Source: Campylobacteraceae bacterium
GTDB lineage: Bacteria; Campylobacterota; Campylobacteria; Campylobacterales; Sulfurovaceae
DNA: 49,970 bases
Reading direction: 5' to 3'
Assembly (NCBI GenBank): GCA_027100635.1
Contig: JAMOOQ010000019.1
Coordinates: forward strand, 1 to 49,970
Below are positions 33,593 to 43,434 of the stretch, in pieces. How positions within the stretch are numbered: the stretch's first letter is position 1; the number at the start of each line of letters is the position of its first letter. A program made the position numbers and the translations under genes. The notes under the pieces were generated by a model. The model had not been told where the DNA came from. It saw only the letters and a program-made list of their open reading frames with translations, and made no database searches.

Positions 33593-34216
33593 TTAATACG
33601 CTAAAGGCGTTTTTTTAATGTTATCATCAGCATTTGGACTAACTGCACCAAATCCTGGATACTCTTTTTGCTCTTTTAAAGCATCAATTGGTGTTAGCAT
33701 ATCATCAAAAATAGAGAAACTTGCTCTTTGTTGAGATGCTGTTTCATATCTACCACCATGAACAATTGCAAGTTCAGGACAAACCTCTGCACAATATCCA
33801 CAAAAGATACATCGTCCAAAGTTAATTGTATACTCTGTTACCTCTTTTCTTTGATTTTCATCATATTTTGTATCCATTTTAATACAATCTGCTATACATA
33901 TTTTTTCACAAAGACCACAACCAATACATCTATAATGACCACTTTCAAGTAGCCTAAGCATATCATGAATTGCTCTATATCTTGGAGATATTGGCAATTT
34001 TTCAAATGGATATTTTACTGTATGTATCTCACCATTAAATAGTGCTAAAATCATAGTTCGCATAGTGACCCAAAGACCAACAAAAAGTTCCCCTTTTATT
34101 GTTCTTTTTAGTACTCTAGCAAATTTTTCTCCACCCGTTTGAGGGAAAGCTTCGTGTTCTATTAGTGTATAGTTTTGTACACCGACATTTCTATCTTTAA
34201 ACTTATTTAAACTCAT
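33593..34216 (-). CDS. nuoI: NADH-quinone oxidoreductase subunit I
   Basis: 207 residues. Peripheral-arm subunit carrying two [4Fe-4S] clusters (N6a and N6b) that pass electrons from NuoG towards NuoB. Ligands are in CIGCGLCEKIC (about residues 97-107) and CIFCGYCAEVCP (about 136-147). In the first motif the usual Pro after the last Cys is Ile. The N-terminal 60 residues include an amphipathic stretch that docks on the membrane arm. It lies 14 bp after nuoH. Confidence 0.95.
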   Translation of the reverse strand: MSLNKFKDRNVGVQNYTLIEHEAFPQTGGEKFARVLKRTIKGELFVGLWVTMRTMILALFNGEIHTVKYPFEKLPISPRYRAIHDMLRLLESGHYRCIGCGLCEKICIADCIKMDTKYDENQRKEVTEYTINFGRCIFCGYCAEVCPELAIVHGGRYETASQQRASFSIFDDMLTPIDALKEQKEYPGFGAVSPNADDNIKKTPLAY

Positions 34217-34230
34217 AATTACCCCCTAAA

Positions 34231-35220
34231 TTATAGCATCATTACTAAACCAGTAATAAGCACATTTAATATTGCTATTGGCATTAGTACTTTCCAACAT
34301 AACCACATTAATTGGTCAGGTCTGATATGTGGCCAAGAAGCTCTTACCCACAACATAAGGAAAAAGAAGAATGATACTTTAAGTAGTATTGCAAGACCAC
34401 CAGGTAATATTCCCCATTCATTAAATCCACCAAAGAAAATCAATGAAGCCATAAAACTAATAGTAATCATATTAGCATACTCTCCAATAAAGAACATACC
34501 CCATCTCATACCACTATATTCAGTTGCATATCCAGAGATAATCTCTGCTTCATGCTCTAAAATATCAAATGGTGTTCTGTTTGTTTCTGCAAAACCAGCA
34601 ATTATAAATAATATAAATGCTACAGGCTGTTGCCAAACTAACCATTCACCAACTCCACCAGTTTGAGCTGCATTAAAATCAATCAATGATAATGAACCAA
34701 CTAACATAATTGGAGCTAACAGTGATAATCCTGTTACAACCTCATAACTCATAAATAAAATAGCAGTTCTTGCAGAACCGATAATACCCCATTTATTTGC
34801 CTGAGCCATACCTGCTAATAGTGGTCCATAAAGCCCTGATGCCATTGCACCAAGAATAAATAAAATACCAACATTAATATCAGCAACGATTGGATGAATT
34901 GTATATCCAAATACCGTAAATTCTGGGAAAATAGGTACTGCTGCAAGAGCGATAAATGCTGTTGCCGCAGTTATAATTGGAGCTATCATAAATATAAATT
35001 TATTAGCATGTTGAGGGATTATATCCTCTTTTGTAAATAATTTTATACCATCAGCTGCAATTTGAAGTATTCCAAAAGGACCAACATGCATAGGTCCTAA
35101 ACGTCGTTGCATAAATGCAAGGATTTTTCTCTCTATAAATGTACCAAAACCTGCAAGAGCTGAAAAAACAGCAATTACTAATGCTGCTTTTACAATGGTC
35201 TCTATAATAATTGCATCCAT
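34231..35220 (-). CDS. nuoH: NADH-quinone oxidoreductase subunit H
   Basis: 329 residues, eight membrane helices. It forms the quinone chamber at the join between the two arms of complex I. Conserved loops are clear: RRLGPMHVGPFGILQIAADGIKLF near residue 40, and the acidic funnel loop with NRTPFDILEHEAEIISGYATEYSGMRWG. It follows the second nuoG by 3 bp. Confidence 0.97.
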   Translation of the reverse strand: MDAIIIETIVKAALVIAVFSALAGFGTFIERKILAFMQRRLGPMHVGPFGILQIAADGIKLFTKEDIIPQHANKFIFMIAPIITAATAFIALAAVPIFPEFTVFGYTIHPIVADINVGILFILGAMASGLYGPLLAGMAQANKWGIIGSARTAILFMSYEVVTGLSLLAPIMLVGSLSLIDFNAAQTGGVGEWLVWQQPVAFILFIIAGFAETNRTPFDILEHEAEIISGYATEYSGMRWGMFFIGEYANMITISFMASLIFFGGFNEWGILPGGLAILLKVSFFFFLMLWVRASWPHIRPDQLMWLCWKVLMPIAILNVLITGLVMML

Positions 35221-35223
35221 CTA

Positions 35224-37683
35224 CTACACCTTTCTTATTGTTACTTGTTTAAATCTATTTTTGCCAAAAATAGCATAAATATCTTCACTGCTTCTAAAAT
35301 CAGGAATGGCTAAAATATCGCCACTCATTCTATCATCTACTATAACAGATAATACAATTGACTTTTTATCAAATTTAACTTCAACTTTTTTACCTAATTT
35401 CTCTGCTTTTGCAGGACTTGCATAAATTGCAAACTCTTCAAAAATTTGTTCAGATTTTTCAGTAAAATCATTGAACTGTCGCTGAGGATTACATCTATAA
35501 GCTATTTCACCATTAAGAATTATATTATCATTAAATGTGACAACTTTAATATCCTCTTTAGTAACTTTAAGATTTTCTAAAATATAACCACGATTTTCTT
35601 TACCTGAATTAGTGTAACCATTTGGTAAATCATCAAAAGCAACCGCTTTAAATCCTTTATTTTCTGGTAACTCTATAGTAAAGTCAATAGTTTCATCTTT
35701 TCCAATATCTAAAGCATTTAAAATATCATTAAGTTCATAACCTTTATATTCTAACGCTGCATTTGTTGGAACAAGAACTTTATTCATATTAACAAAAGTT
35801 CCCTCTTGTTGATTTATAGCAGGAATATCTAAATCACCATCTCCAATTGCACTTAAAGTAAAGTCTGCTTTTTCATTATAACCAATTGTATAACCAGAAA
35901 CTTCTTTATCTAAATCACATATTAATGCAACACCTAAAGAGTTTGTTTTTGGTGGAATCATAACAAGGTTCATATCACAAGTAGTCTCGATAAGTGCTAC
36001 TAATCTTGCAATATTTCTTGCTTTTGGATGGAAATACAAATCTTCACCAATAATCATAGAGAAGTTCTCTTTTTTCTTCATCATTTTTTCAAATGCATCA
36101 GCAAATTTACTACTGTCTCCACCAAGAAGATTAATTAGTTCATTTTCATCAGCTTCTATCTCTTTATCTATCATCTTAGGAACTTTTTTAGTTACCTCTT
36201 TACTTTCACCTGTTACTTTATCTACCACAGTTGAAGTTACACTTTGCATAACTTTTTCTTTAATAGTTTTTTTAACAGTTGAGTGGAATGATGCTAAATA
36301 ATCTTTAATATCAGAAGGTATCTTTTCTTTATCTGCAAATAGGTCTAACACAAGATAAAGAGCTAACTCCTCTTGACCAACTTTATGAATTAAAGACTCA
36401 ACACTTTTTCCAAATGTAGGAACTAGTGTATCACCAACTGGATGAAAATATAAACCTGCACCCTTATTCATTTTTTGAACATTATTAAAGGCATATCTTG
36501 CATTTGGATTATCATTTCTAAGTGATGTTCCTACAGATATTACGAAATCACTTTGCATAACTTCTCTAAAGTCATTTTTATATAAACTATTACCACTTGC
36601 AATTGAGTATATAGATAAAAACTCTTTAAATGCTAAAGCGTCTGCATTTACTAATCTAGTTCCAAATTTATCTTTAACTCTTTGAAGCATTAAAGCCTCT
36701 TCGTTTGTAATTGTTGAATTAAACTTAATAGTATCAGCTTTTTTAAATGCCTCTATTGCTCTATTAAATGCATCTTCATCTTTACCATCAACTCTATTTT
36801 CAAAATCAAAACCAAATCTACCAGCTCCACAAAGAGATACATAGTTCCACTCATTAGTTACTCTATAAATCTTTTTATCTGGATTTGATATAGATGTATG
36901 TTTCGTTTCATAATAGATTTGACACCCTGAACTACAATGTGCACAAGTTGCTGGAATTCTTTCAAGCTCCCAAGAATTAGTTGTATATATAAACTCTTTA
37001 CTAACTAATGCTCCAACAGGACAAACAGCCGTACACTCTCCACAATCACTACAATTTGTAAACTCTGTACCATTACTTGGAACAATAATTGCTTTTTGTA
37101 GTTTATTCCACATTGCATAAGCATCTTTTGGCATTGTAGTTTTAAGTCCTTTATCAAGAACTGCTCCACCTCTTGCACCTGTTTTAATAGCTGCATCACC
37201 AATCATATCTTTACAAACCGTTGTACATCTTTCACATACGATACATAAACCTGCATCATAATGAAGTACGCTACTCCAGTCTTTATTTTCTCTTTTTGTA
37301 TCAGGGATAAAATATTGTTGAGAATCTACACCTAGTTCAAGTGTATAGTTTTGCAACTCACACTCACCACTTTGATCACAAATACCACATTGAAGAGGAT
37401 GATTAACATCATAAACTTCCATGATTGCTCGTCTCTCTTCTAAAATCTCTTCGTTAGAGACTGTAATCTCCATACCATCTTTTGCTTTTGCATTACAAGC
37501 ATAAACTCGTTTACCATCAGCCTCAACAAGACATATACGACAAGCAAGAGTTGGTGAACATCTAGTCAAATAGCAGATAGCTGGTATAAATATATCATTT
37601 GCACGAGCTGCGTTAAGGAGAAATTCACCCTCTGTCGTCTTACACTCTTTACCATCAATTTTTATTGTAATTTCATTACTCAT
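35224..37683 (-). CDS. nuoG: NuoG-type subunit 2 with extra ferredoxin domain
   Basis: 819 residues, second of two tandem NuoG-like proteins. [2Fe-2S] ligands C37, C48, C51 and C63 (with an extra C42); H95, C99, C102 and C108 for the His-ligated cluster. Unlike its neighbour it has a full 8-Cys ferredoxin domain (C147, C150, C153, C157 and C211, C214, C217, C221), as in hydrogenase- and formate-dehydrogenase-linked relatives. Next comes ATCAHCSSGC...SLCGAG for the N7-type cluster, then a molybdopterin-oxidoreductase-like region to the end, with a Lys-rich insertion near residues 470-500. It starts 1 bp after the first nuoG stop. It probably conducts electrons to NuoI; whether both NuoG copies sit in one complex is unknown. 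Confidence 0.93.
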   Translation of the reverse strand: MSNEITIKIDGKECKTTEGEFLLNAARANDIFIPAICYLTRCSPTLACRICLVEADGKRVYACNAKAKDGMEITVSNEEILEERRAIMEVYDVNHPLQCGICDQSGECELQNYTLELGVDSQQYFIPDTKRENKDWSSVLHYDAGLCIVCERCTTVCKDMIGDAAIKTGARGGAVLDKGLKTTMPKDAYAMWNKLQKAIIVPSNGTEFTNCSDCGECTAVCPVGALVSKEFIYTTNSWELERIPATCAHCSSGCQIYYETKHTSISNPDKKIYRVTNEWNYVSLCGAGRFGFDFENRVDGKDEDAFNRAIEAFKKADTIKFNSTITNEEALMLQRVKDKFGTRLVNADALAFKEFLSIYSIASGNSLYKNDFREVMQSDFVISVGTSLRNDNPNARYAFNNVQKMNKGAGLYFHPVGDTLVPTFGKSVESLIHKVGQEELALYLVLDLFADKEKIPSDIKDYLASFHSTVKKTIKEKVMQSVTSTVVDKVTGESKEVTKKVPKMIDKEIEADENELINLLGGDSSKFADAFEKMMKKKENFSMIIGEDLYFHPKARNIARLVALIETTCDMNLVMIPPKTNSLGVALICDLDKEVSGYTIGYNEKADFTLSAIGDGDLDIPAINQQEGTFVNMNKVLVPTNAALEYKGYELNDILNALDIGKDETIDFTIELPENKGFKAVAFDDLPNGYTNSGKENRGYILENLKVTKEDIKVVTFNDNIILNGEIAYRCNPQRQFNDFTEKSEQIFEEFAIYASPAKAEKLGKKVEVKFDKKSIVLSVIVDDRMSGDILAIPDFRSSEDIYAIFGKNRFKQVTIRKV

Positions 37684-37684
37684 T

Positions 37685-39961
37685 TTAACTACTCACATTT
37701 TTGTTTTGTATTTCAAGTTTTAACTTACTATACCTATAAGAGGATACCAAAGTACTGCTTAATCCCATATCATTAGTTGGATTAATAGCGATTGTTCCCT
37801 TCATTGATGTATCAATCTTAAACACTCTATTATACTCTATATCATTGACTATAAATTTAACTCTATCTCCATCTTTTATTTTTGCAACAGTAGCAAATAC
37901 AGGAGATCCAACTAAATTATTATCCTCTTTAAGTTGTGTAGTTTTAGATGTAAATTGTGAAAATTGCTCAACACTATTACATCTATATACAACTAAGCCA
38001 TCATAATCAGGAAGATCTTCAACTTCATCTAATGAAGTATCTTTTACTACTTTTATAGATGTTAATAGATAACCTCTATTTTCTTTTCCTGTAATAGAAA
38101 ATTCATTAGGTAACAAGTCAAATTCAACAGCACTAAAACCTTTTGAAGTTGGTAATTCTTTAGTATAGTCAATAGTATATTCATGATTTAACCAACAAAT
38201 ATTAGCCAAATCATTTAGCGTATATCCACCATAAGGAAGAGCCACATTAGTTACAACAACTCTTTTATCAATTGTAGTAATTGTCCCCTCTTGTTGATTA
38301 AATGAAGGCATATCTAAATTTCCATCACCAGTTGCACTTAAAATATAATCTCCAGTTGAGTTATAACCGATAGTATAATTACCAGCCTCTTTATCTAAAT
38401 CACAAATAAGAGATACACCCAATGCATTTGTTGATGGAGGAGTAAGAAGAATATTAAAATCTGTATATGTTTCTATTAAACCTAAAATTTTAGCAATATT
38501 TTTGGCTCTTGGATGGGAATATAAATCTTCTCCAACAATCAAAGAGAAACCTCTTTTTTTGATAAGAGATTTAGCTAAAGCATCAAGTTCCTCTTCTCCA
38601 ATATTACTCTCAGCACTTAAATATCCAATATCAAGCGAATCCAAAAATTCTCTTTTTTTAACAGGTAACTCAATATCTTTTAAAAGTCTATCAGCTAAAA
38701 GAGCAACAACACCCTCTTCGCTACCAACCTCATATTTAATAAATTGTGTTACTATATTTTGAATCTCTGTATCTTCAATTGTGTGCATATATGCTACTCT
38801 TGATTGATTATGTTTACTTGCCATTGTTATATGATATTTAACCATTGGATTATCATTATTTATCTTTGAACCCAAAACAATTATAGCTCTTGAATCACTA
38901 ATAGTTTTTAAATTTGCAGAATATAAATTTTTACCTGTAACCTCTCCAAAAGCTTTTAAAAAGTCTTGGTATCCTTTAGCCTCATCACATATAAGTTTAT
39001 AGTTTAGTTTCTCTTTTAATCTTTGAAGAATCAAAGCCTCTTCGTTAGTAATAACTGCTGAGAATCTAATTGTATCTGCTACTTTAAAAGCTTCAACTGC
39101 TTTTTTAAACTCATCTGTATCTTTTGTTACATCTTTATTTTCAAAATCATAACCAAATCTACCAGCTCCACATAAAGAGCTAAACTCATAAGTATTTGTA
39201 ACTCTATAGATTTTTTCTTCACTATTTAAAATGCTATCTTGTTTTACTTCATAGTTTAATTCACAACCACTACTACAGTGAGAACAAGTTGCAGGAATTT
39301 TTGTTAATTCCCAAGCATTTGAAGTGTATTTAAAACTTGTATCAACCAATGCTCCAACAGGACAAACTGCCGCTGCTTCACCTAATGACGCGTAGTTTTT
39401 ATCTTGCTTTACATTTAAAATAGTTGAGTTATAACCACCAAATTTTACCTGTAATGCTTCGTCACCTGTAATCTCTGTTGATACTCTAACACATTTTTCA
39501 CACATAATACAAAGAGCAGGATCATAAGAAACATGACCCCAGTTTTGTACTTTTCTATTTTGGTCTTTTGCTGTAAAATTTTGTTGAGCTACATCAAATT
39601 CTAAAGTTTTATTTTGAAGGTCACACTCTCCACTTTTATCACATACTCCACACTCTAAAGGGTGATTTACATCATAAAGTTTCATAATGCTTTGTCGTTG
39701 CTTATAAATCTCTGGAGTATTTGTTGAGATAACAATTCCATCAGTCGCAGGTTCTTGACAAGATAAAATCATCCCATCAACACCCTCAACATCCACAACA
39801 CACATTCTACAAGATGCAATTGACATAACTTTTGTTAAATAACACATTGTAGGTATATATATATCATTTTCTCGTGCTATTTGAAGTATAGTTTTTCCAA
39901 ACTCACTATGGCAGGTTTTACCATCAATAGTTACAGTGATATTTTTGATTTTACTCATCAT
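37685..39961 (-). CDS. nuoG: NuoG-type subunit 1
   Basis: 758 residues from the ATG at 39961, which overlaps the stop of the NuoF-like gene (ATGATGA); an in-frame start at 39997 would add 12 non-conserved residues. [2Fe-2S] ligands C40, C51, C54 and C68; H100, C104, C107 and C113 for the N5-type cluster; C151, C154, C157 and C200 for N4; then C226, C229, C233 and a later Cys (SLCGAG) for N7. This is the classical complex I pattern. The second ferredoxin cluster of the neighbouring NuoG is missing: its last Cys is Ser161 and its other triplet is replaced by LGEAAA. The C-terminal molybdopterin-like domain is degenerate and shared with NuoG2. Confidence 0.93.
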   Translation of the reverse strand: MMSKIKNITVTIDGKTCHSEFGKTILQIARENDIYIPTMCYLTKVMSIASCRMCVVDVEGVDGMILSCQEPATDGIVISTNTPEIYKQRQSIMKLYDVNHPLECGVCDKSGECDLQNKTLEFDVAQQNFTAKDQNRKVQNWGHVSYDPALCIMCEKCVRVSTEITGDEALQVKFGGYNSTILNVKQDKNYASLGEAAAVCPVGALVDTSFKYTSNAWELTKIPATCSHCSSGCELNYEVKQDSILNSEEKIYRVTNTYEFSSLCGAGRFGYDFENKDVTKDTDEFKKAVEAFKVADTIRFSAVITNEEALILQRLKEKLNYKLICDEAKGYQDFLKAFGEVTGKNLYSANLKTISDSRAIIVLGSKINNDNPMVKYHITMASKHNQSRVAYMHTIEDTEIQNIVTQFIKYEVGSEEGVVALLADRLLKDIELPVKKREFLDSLDIGYLSAESNIGEEELDALAKSLIKKRGFSLIVGEDLYSHPRAKNIAKILGLIETYTDFNILLTPPSTNALGVSLICDLDKEAGNYTIGYNSTGDYILSATGDGNLDMPSFNQQEGTITTIDKRVVVTNVALPYGGYTLNDLANICWLNHEYTIDYTKELPTSKGFSAVEFDLLPNEFSITGKENRGYLLTSIKVVKDTSLDEVEDLPDYDGLVVYRCNSVEQFSQFTSKTTQLKEDNNLVGSPVFATVAKIKDGDRVKFIVNDIEYNRVFKIDTSMKGTIAINPTNDMGLSSTLVSSYRYSKLKLEIQNKNVSS

Positions 39962-41967
39962 AGCACCGCCATTGAAATATAATAACATCTCATACATCTT
40001 TGAGCTTCGGCTAATGCTTCCTCTCCAGTAAATCCAAGATTTACCTCTTTGTTATTATCTTTTCTCTCATCAGTTTCAAGTTTTTCACTAACAGTTCGTG
40101 GTAAACCAGGGATCCAACCAGTAATTTTTTCTTTTTTATCATAAACTTTTAATTTAACTAAATGATCTTCCATAATCTCATCATCGGTAAGACTAACTTT
40201 ACCATCATAGATATATCTACTAATTACAGAAGCTGCTCTTTTAGCCTGACCAACTGCATTAACAATTGTCATAGGACCATATTCACAATCTCCTGATGCA
40301 AAAAGACCATCACGATTAGTCATATAATCTTTACCATTTGTTAAAATTGTATTCCAAGAAGTAAGTTTAATATCCCATTCTTTAGGGATAAGTTGTAAAT
40401 CAGCAGCTTGAGAAACAGCAGGGATTAGATAATCACATTCAATTTCAAAACTTCCATCATCAATCTTAACTAATTGAGCTCTACCACCATTTGGATCAGG
40501 AACAAGTTCAAATTTATCAACTAAAAGTTTTACAAGTTGATTATCTTCATCATAAATCTCATTTACTGCTGAGTGGAATATAAACTCTACTCCCTCTTCA
40601 ACTGCTTCATGATACTCTTCATAGGTTGTGTTTCTAATAATTGTTTTTTCATCTCTACGATAAAGCATAATTACTTTTTTAGCACCCTCTCTTATAGAAC
40701 ATCTAACAACATCCATTGATGTAAATCCACCACCAACACAAACAACAGTTTTACCTTTAAGCTCATTTGACGCAGTTGAACCGATACCGTATTTAGTCCA
40801 TAGATTTACTTTATCAAGCATCTCTATTGCACCCCAATACCCATTTATATCAGCTCTTTCGTTTTTAGCACGAACTTTTTTAGATAATCTTGCTCCAAAT
40901 CCTAGCATAGTTGCATCATATTCAGCGTCAATCTCTTTTAAACGCTTTGCATCTACTCTATGATTATTAAAGATATTAACTGTTGGCATATTAAGAACTA
41001 AATCAATATCTTTTTGGTATTTATCAATTGGCATTCTATATTCAGGAACACCAACTGCGACCTCACCACCATTAACTGGAAGCTCTTCAAAAATATCAAC
41101 TTGTATCCCATCTAATGCAAGATAATAAGCAGTTGTAAGTCCAGCAGGACCTGCACCAATAACAGCAACTTTTTTACCATCATTTTTTGGAGCTTTAATC
41201 TCACGAGGATGTTGCCAATCTAATCCATGATCAGTCTCATAATCAGCACCAAGTCTTTTAAGCTCCATAATTGAAATAGGCTCATCAAGATTTGTTCTTC
41301 TACAAGCATCTTCACATGGGTGTGGACAAACTCTACCACAAGTATGAGCAAGTGGCATTGTTTCTCTAGTTGCAACCAAAGAATCAGCTAGTTGCATATC
41401 TCTAACGCCTTCAATATATGCAGGGATATCAACATGTGCAGGACACATATCAGTACAAGGTGCAGTAACTTTTGCGATATATTTTATATCATCATCATAG
41501 TGATTAGATTTAACTTGCTCATCTATAACTTTGCTAAATTGATCGCTATAATGCTCTATCAAATCTAAGATTGGTTTTGGAACAGTTTTACCAATTTCAC
41601 ATTTTGAAGTAAGCATCATTGTTTCACTTACCTCTTTTAAATGATCTAAATCTTGGTAAGAACCTTCACCTCTAGCTATTTTGTCGAGTAAATCATACAA
41701 AATTCTGCCACCCCATCTACCAGGAGCACATCTTCCACATGCTTCTGAATAGACTTGATATTGGGCAGCATATTCTGTTGCCAGTCGTACAGCATCTACA
41801 TCTTCATTAAAAATGGCAACACCATCCCATCCGATAAATGCTTTTGAGTCTACATCTGCTGTATAATTTTCTGGCAGTTTAAAGTCTGATTTACTCAACT
41901 CTTCGGCAGACTTATTACGATTATCAATAAATTCACCTCTCCAAGTTGAGAAAATTAAATTAGACAT
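39958..41967 (-). CDS. NuoF-position fusion: NuoF Fe-S end joined to GltD-like flavoprotein
   Basis: 669 residues. Residues about 70-140 match the C-terminal Fe-S part of NuoF (ACGRCAPGR, C77 and C80; C123 in SKCEIG), but the third Cys of the usual CxxCxxC is Gly83. The FMN/NADH-binding and SLBB domains of NuoF are absent. From about 165 on it is a glutamate-synthase small-subunit-like protein: cysteines in APCTDMCPAH and CGRVCPHPCEDAC for two [4Fe-4S] clusters, an FAD fold (VAVIGAGPAGLTTAYYL), and a second dinucleotide fold (CVGGGFTSMDVVR...LYRRDE) whose Arg pair suggests NADPH. It overlaps both neighbours (41967 and 39958-39961). It probably feeds electrons into complex I; the donor is not settled. 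Confidence 0.9.
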   Translation of the reverse strand: MSNLIFSTWRGEFIDNRNKSAEELSKSDFKLPENYTADVDSKAFIGWDGVAIFNEDVDAVRLATEYAAQYQVYSEACGRCAPGRWGGRILYDLLDKIARGEGSYQDLDHLKEVSETMMLTSKCEIGKTVPKPILDLIEHYSDQFSKVIDEQVKSNHYDDDIKYIAKVTAPCTDMCPAHVDIPAYIEGVRDMQLADSLVATRETMPLAHTCGRVCPHPCEDACRRTNLDEPISIMELKRLGADYETDHGLDWQHPREIKAPKNDGKKVAVIGAGPAGLTTAYYLALDGIQVDIFEELPVNGGEVAVGVPEYRMPIDKYQKDIDLVLNMPTVNIFNNHRVDAKRLKEIDAEYDATMLGFGARLSKKVRAKNERADINGYWGAIEMLDKVNLWTKYGIGSTASNELKGKTVVCVGGGFTSMDVVRCSIREGAKKVIMLYRRDEKTIIRNTTYEEYHEAVEEGVEFIFHSAVNEIYDEDNQLVKLLVDKFELVPDPNGGRAQLVKIDDGSFEIECDYLIPAVSQAADLQLIPKEWDIKLTSWNTILTNGKDYMTNRDGLFASGDCEYGPMTIVNAVGQAKRAASVISRYIYDGKVSLTDDEIMEDHLVKLKVYDKKEKITGWIPGLPRTVSEKLETDERKDNNKEVNLGFTGEEALAEAQRCMRCYYISMAVL

Positions 41968-42200
41968 TAATTAGCCTTTCTCTTCACTACAATAGTCCAA
42001 TCAACTTCATTGAATTTAAGTGAATTCATAAGTTCGTGACCATTCTCTTTAACTACATCTGCACTTTTTTGAATATGTGAAAAATCACCAACTTCAAAAA
42101 GGAAAATACCATTCTCTCCAGCTTTTAAATCACCATCAAGCAATTCAATCATTCTGCCATAAAAATCTTCTTTTAAATGTCTTAAATCATATCTTTTCAT
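41967..42200 (-). CDS. small NuoE-position subunit of epsilonproteobacterial complex I
   Basis: 77 residues. It occupies the nuoE slot but has no [2Fe-2S] thioredoxin-like domain and no cysteine at all. The composition is mixed charged with a short central strand (GIFLFEVGDF) and a VDWTIVVKRK end. It resembles the small protein found in the same slot in Campylobacter and Helicobacter (the Cj1575 type), thought to adapt complex I to a donor other than NADH, such as flavodoxin. It overlaps nuoD by one base (42200) and the NuoF-like gene by one base (41967), so all three are coupled. Confidence 0.85.
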   Translation of the reverse strand: MKRYDLRHLKEDFYGRMIELLDGDLKAGENGIFLFEVGDFSHIQKSADVVKENGHELMNSLKFNEVDWTIVVKRKAN

Positions 42201-43426
42201 TATCTATCCACCTCTCCAAATACAATATTTGTAGTACCAATGATAGTAACAACATCTGCAATATAAGTTCCAATTAAAAGTTTTTGAAGCAATCCTGTAT
42301 GGTAAAAACTAGGAGCACGACATTTTAATCTATAAGCATAAGGTTCACCCTCAGACTTAATATAAAAACCTAATTCACCTTTTGGAGATTCAGTAGGGAT
42401 ATAAACTTCACCTTTTGGTGGTCTCATACCTTGAGTTACAAGAACAAAGTGTTGCATTAATGCATAGTTTTGTGTCATGATCTCTTCTTTTGGAGCAGAT
42501 ATATATTGAGGTGCGTGAGCCATTAGTTTTTGTTCTGTTTTTGGATACATTAAAATTAATTGTTCCAAAATACGAACAGATTGTCTCATCTCTTCCATAT
42601 ATAATCTATATCTTCCAAGACTATCACAACTATTACTTACTGGAATATCAAAATCAAGTTCACCATACAGTTCATAAGGCTCCTCTTTTCTAATATCATA
42701 ATTAACACCACTTCCTCTTAGCATTACACCAGAACATCCCCAGCTCATTGCCTCTTCTGCCGAGATTGTACCTACATCTTCTAGTCTCATTTTCCAAATT
42801 CTATTTTCTGTAAGAAGATCTTCATACATTTTAATATCTTTTGGAATTTTTTGACAAAATTTGATTAGATTATCTATCCAATCATGTGGTAGATCTAAAG
42901 GAACTCCACCAATTCTAACTGCACTATGAGTAAGTCTTGCCCCACAATAGTCTTCCATTAAGTCCATTGCAAATTCTCTTTCTCTAAATGCATAAAGAAA
43001 TACACTCATCGCACCAACATCAAGTGCATGAGTTGCAACAAAGAATAGATGAGAGATGATACGGTTAAGTTCAAGAAGCATTGTTCTGATAACTTTTGCA
43101 CGACGAGGAACATCTAAACCTATTAGTTTTTCAACTGATAAAGCATAAGCGTAGTTATTTGATGTAGATGCTATATAATCTAGTCTATCTGTGGTAGGTA
43201 AGAACTCATTATATGTCATATTCTCAGCCATCTTTTCAATACCACGGTGAAGATATCCAATATCAGGAAGAGCTTTTACTACCAACTCTCCATCAAGCTC
43301 TAAGACCAATCTTAATTGACCATGAGCAGATGGATGTTGAGGACCAAAGTTAATTACCATTGTATTATCTTCTCTCTCAAAATTGAGGTTTTCAAAAAAT
43401 GGACTTAATTTATTGGTTACTTGCAT
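42200..43426 (-). CDS. nuoD: NADH-quinone oxidoreductase subunit D
   Basis: 408 residues, the 49-kDa subunit that forms the quinone site with NuoB. Hallmarks: [22 protein letters not shown] near residue 25, [28 protein letters not shown], and the C-terminal [18 protein letters not shown]. It starts 8 bp after nuoC and overlaps the small nuoE-slot gene by one base. Confidence 0.98.
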   Translation of the reverse strand: MQVTNKLSPFFENLNFEREDNTMVINFGPQHPSAHGQLRLVLELDGELVVKALPDIGYLHRGIEKMAENMTYNEFLPTTDRLDYIASTSNNYAYALSVEKLIGLDVPRRAKVIRTMLLELNRIISHLFFVATHALDVGAMSVFLYAFREREFAMDLMEDYCGARLTHSAVRIGGVPLDLPHDWIDNLIKFCQKIPKDIKMYEDLLTENRIWKMRLEDVGTISAEEAMSWGCSGVMLRGSGVNYDIRKEEPYELYGELDFDIPVSNSCDSLGRYRLYMEEMRQSVRILEQLILMYPKTEQKLMAHAPQYISAPKEEIMTQNYALMQHFVLVTQGMRPPKGEVYIPTESPKGELGFYIKSEGEPYAYRLKCRAPSFYHTGLLQKLLIGTYIADVVTIIGTTNIVFGEVDR

Positions 43427-43434
43427 ATTCTCTC

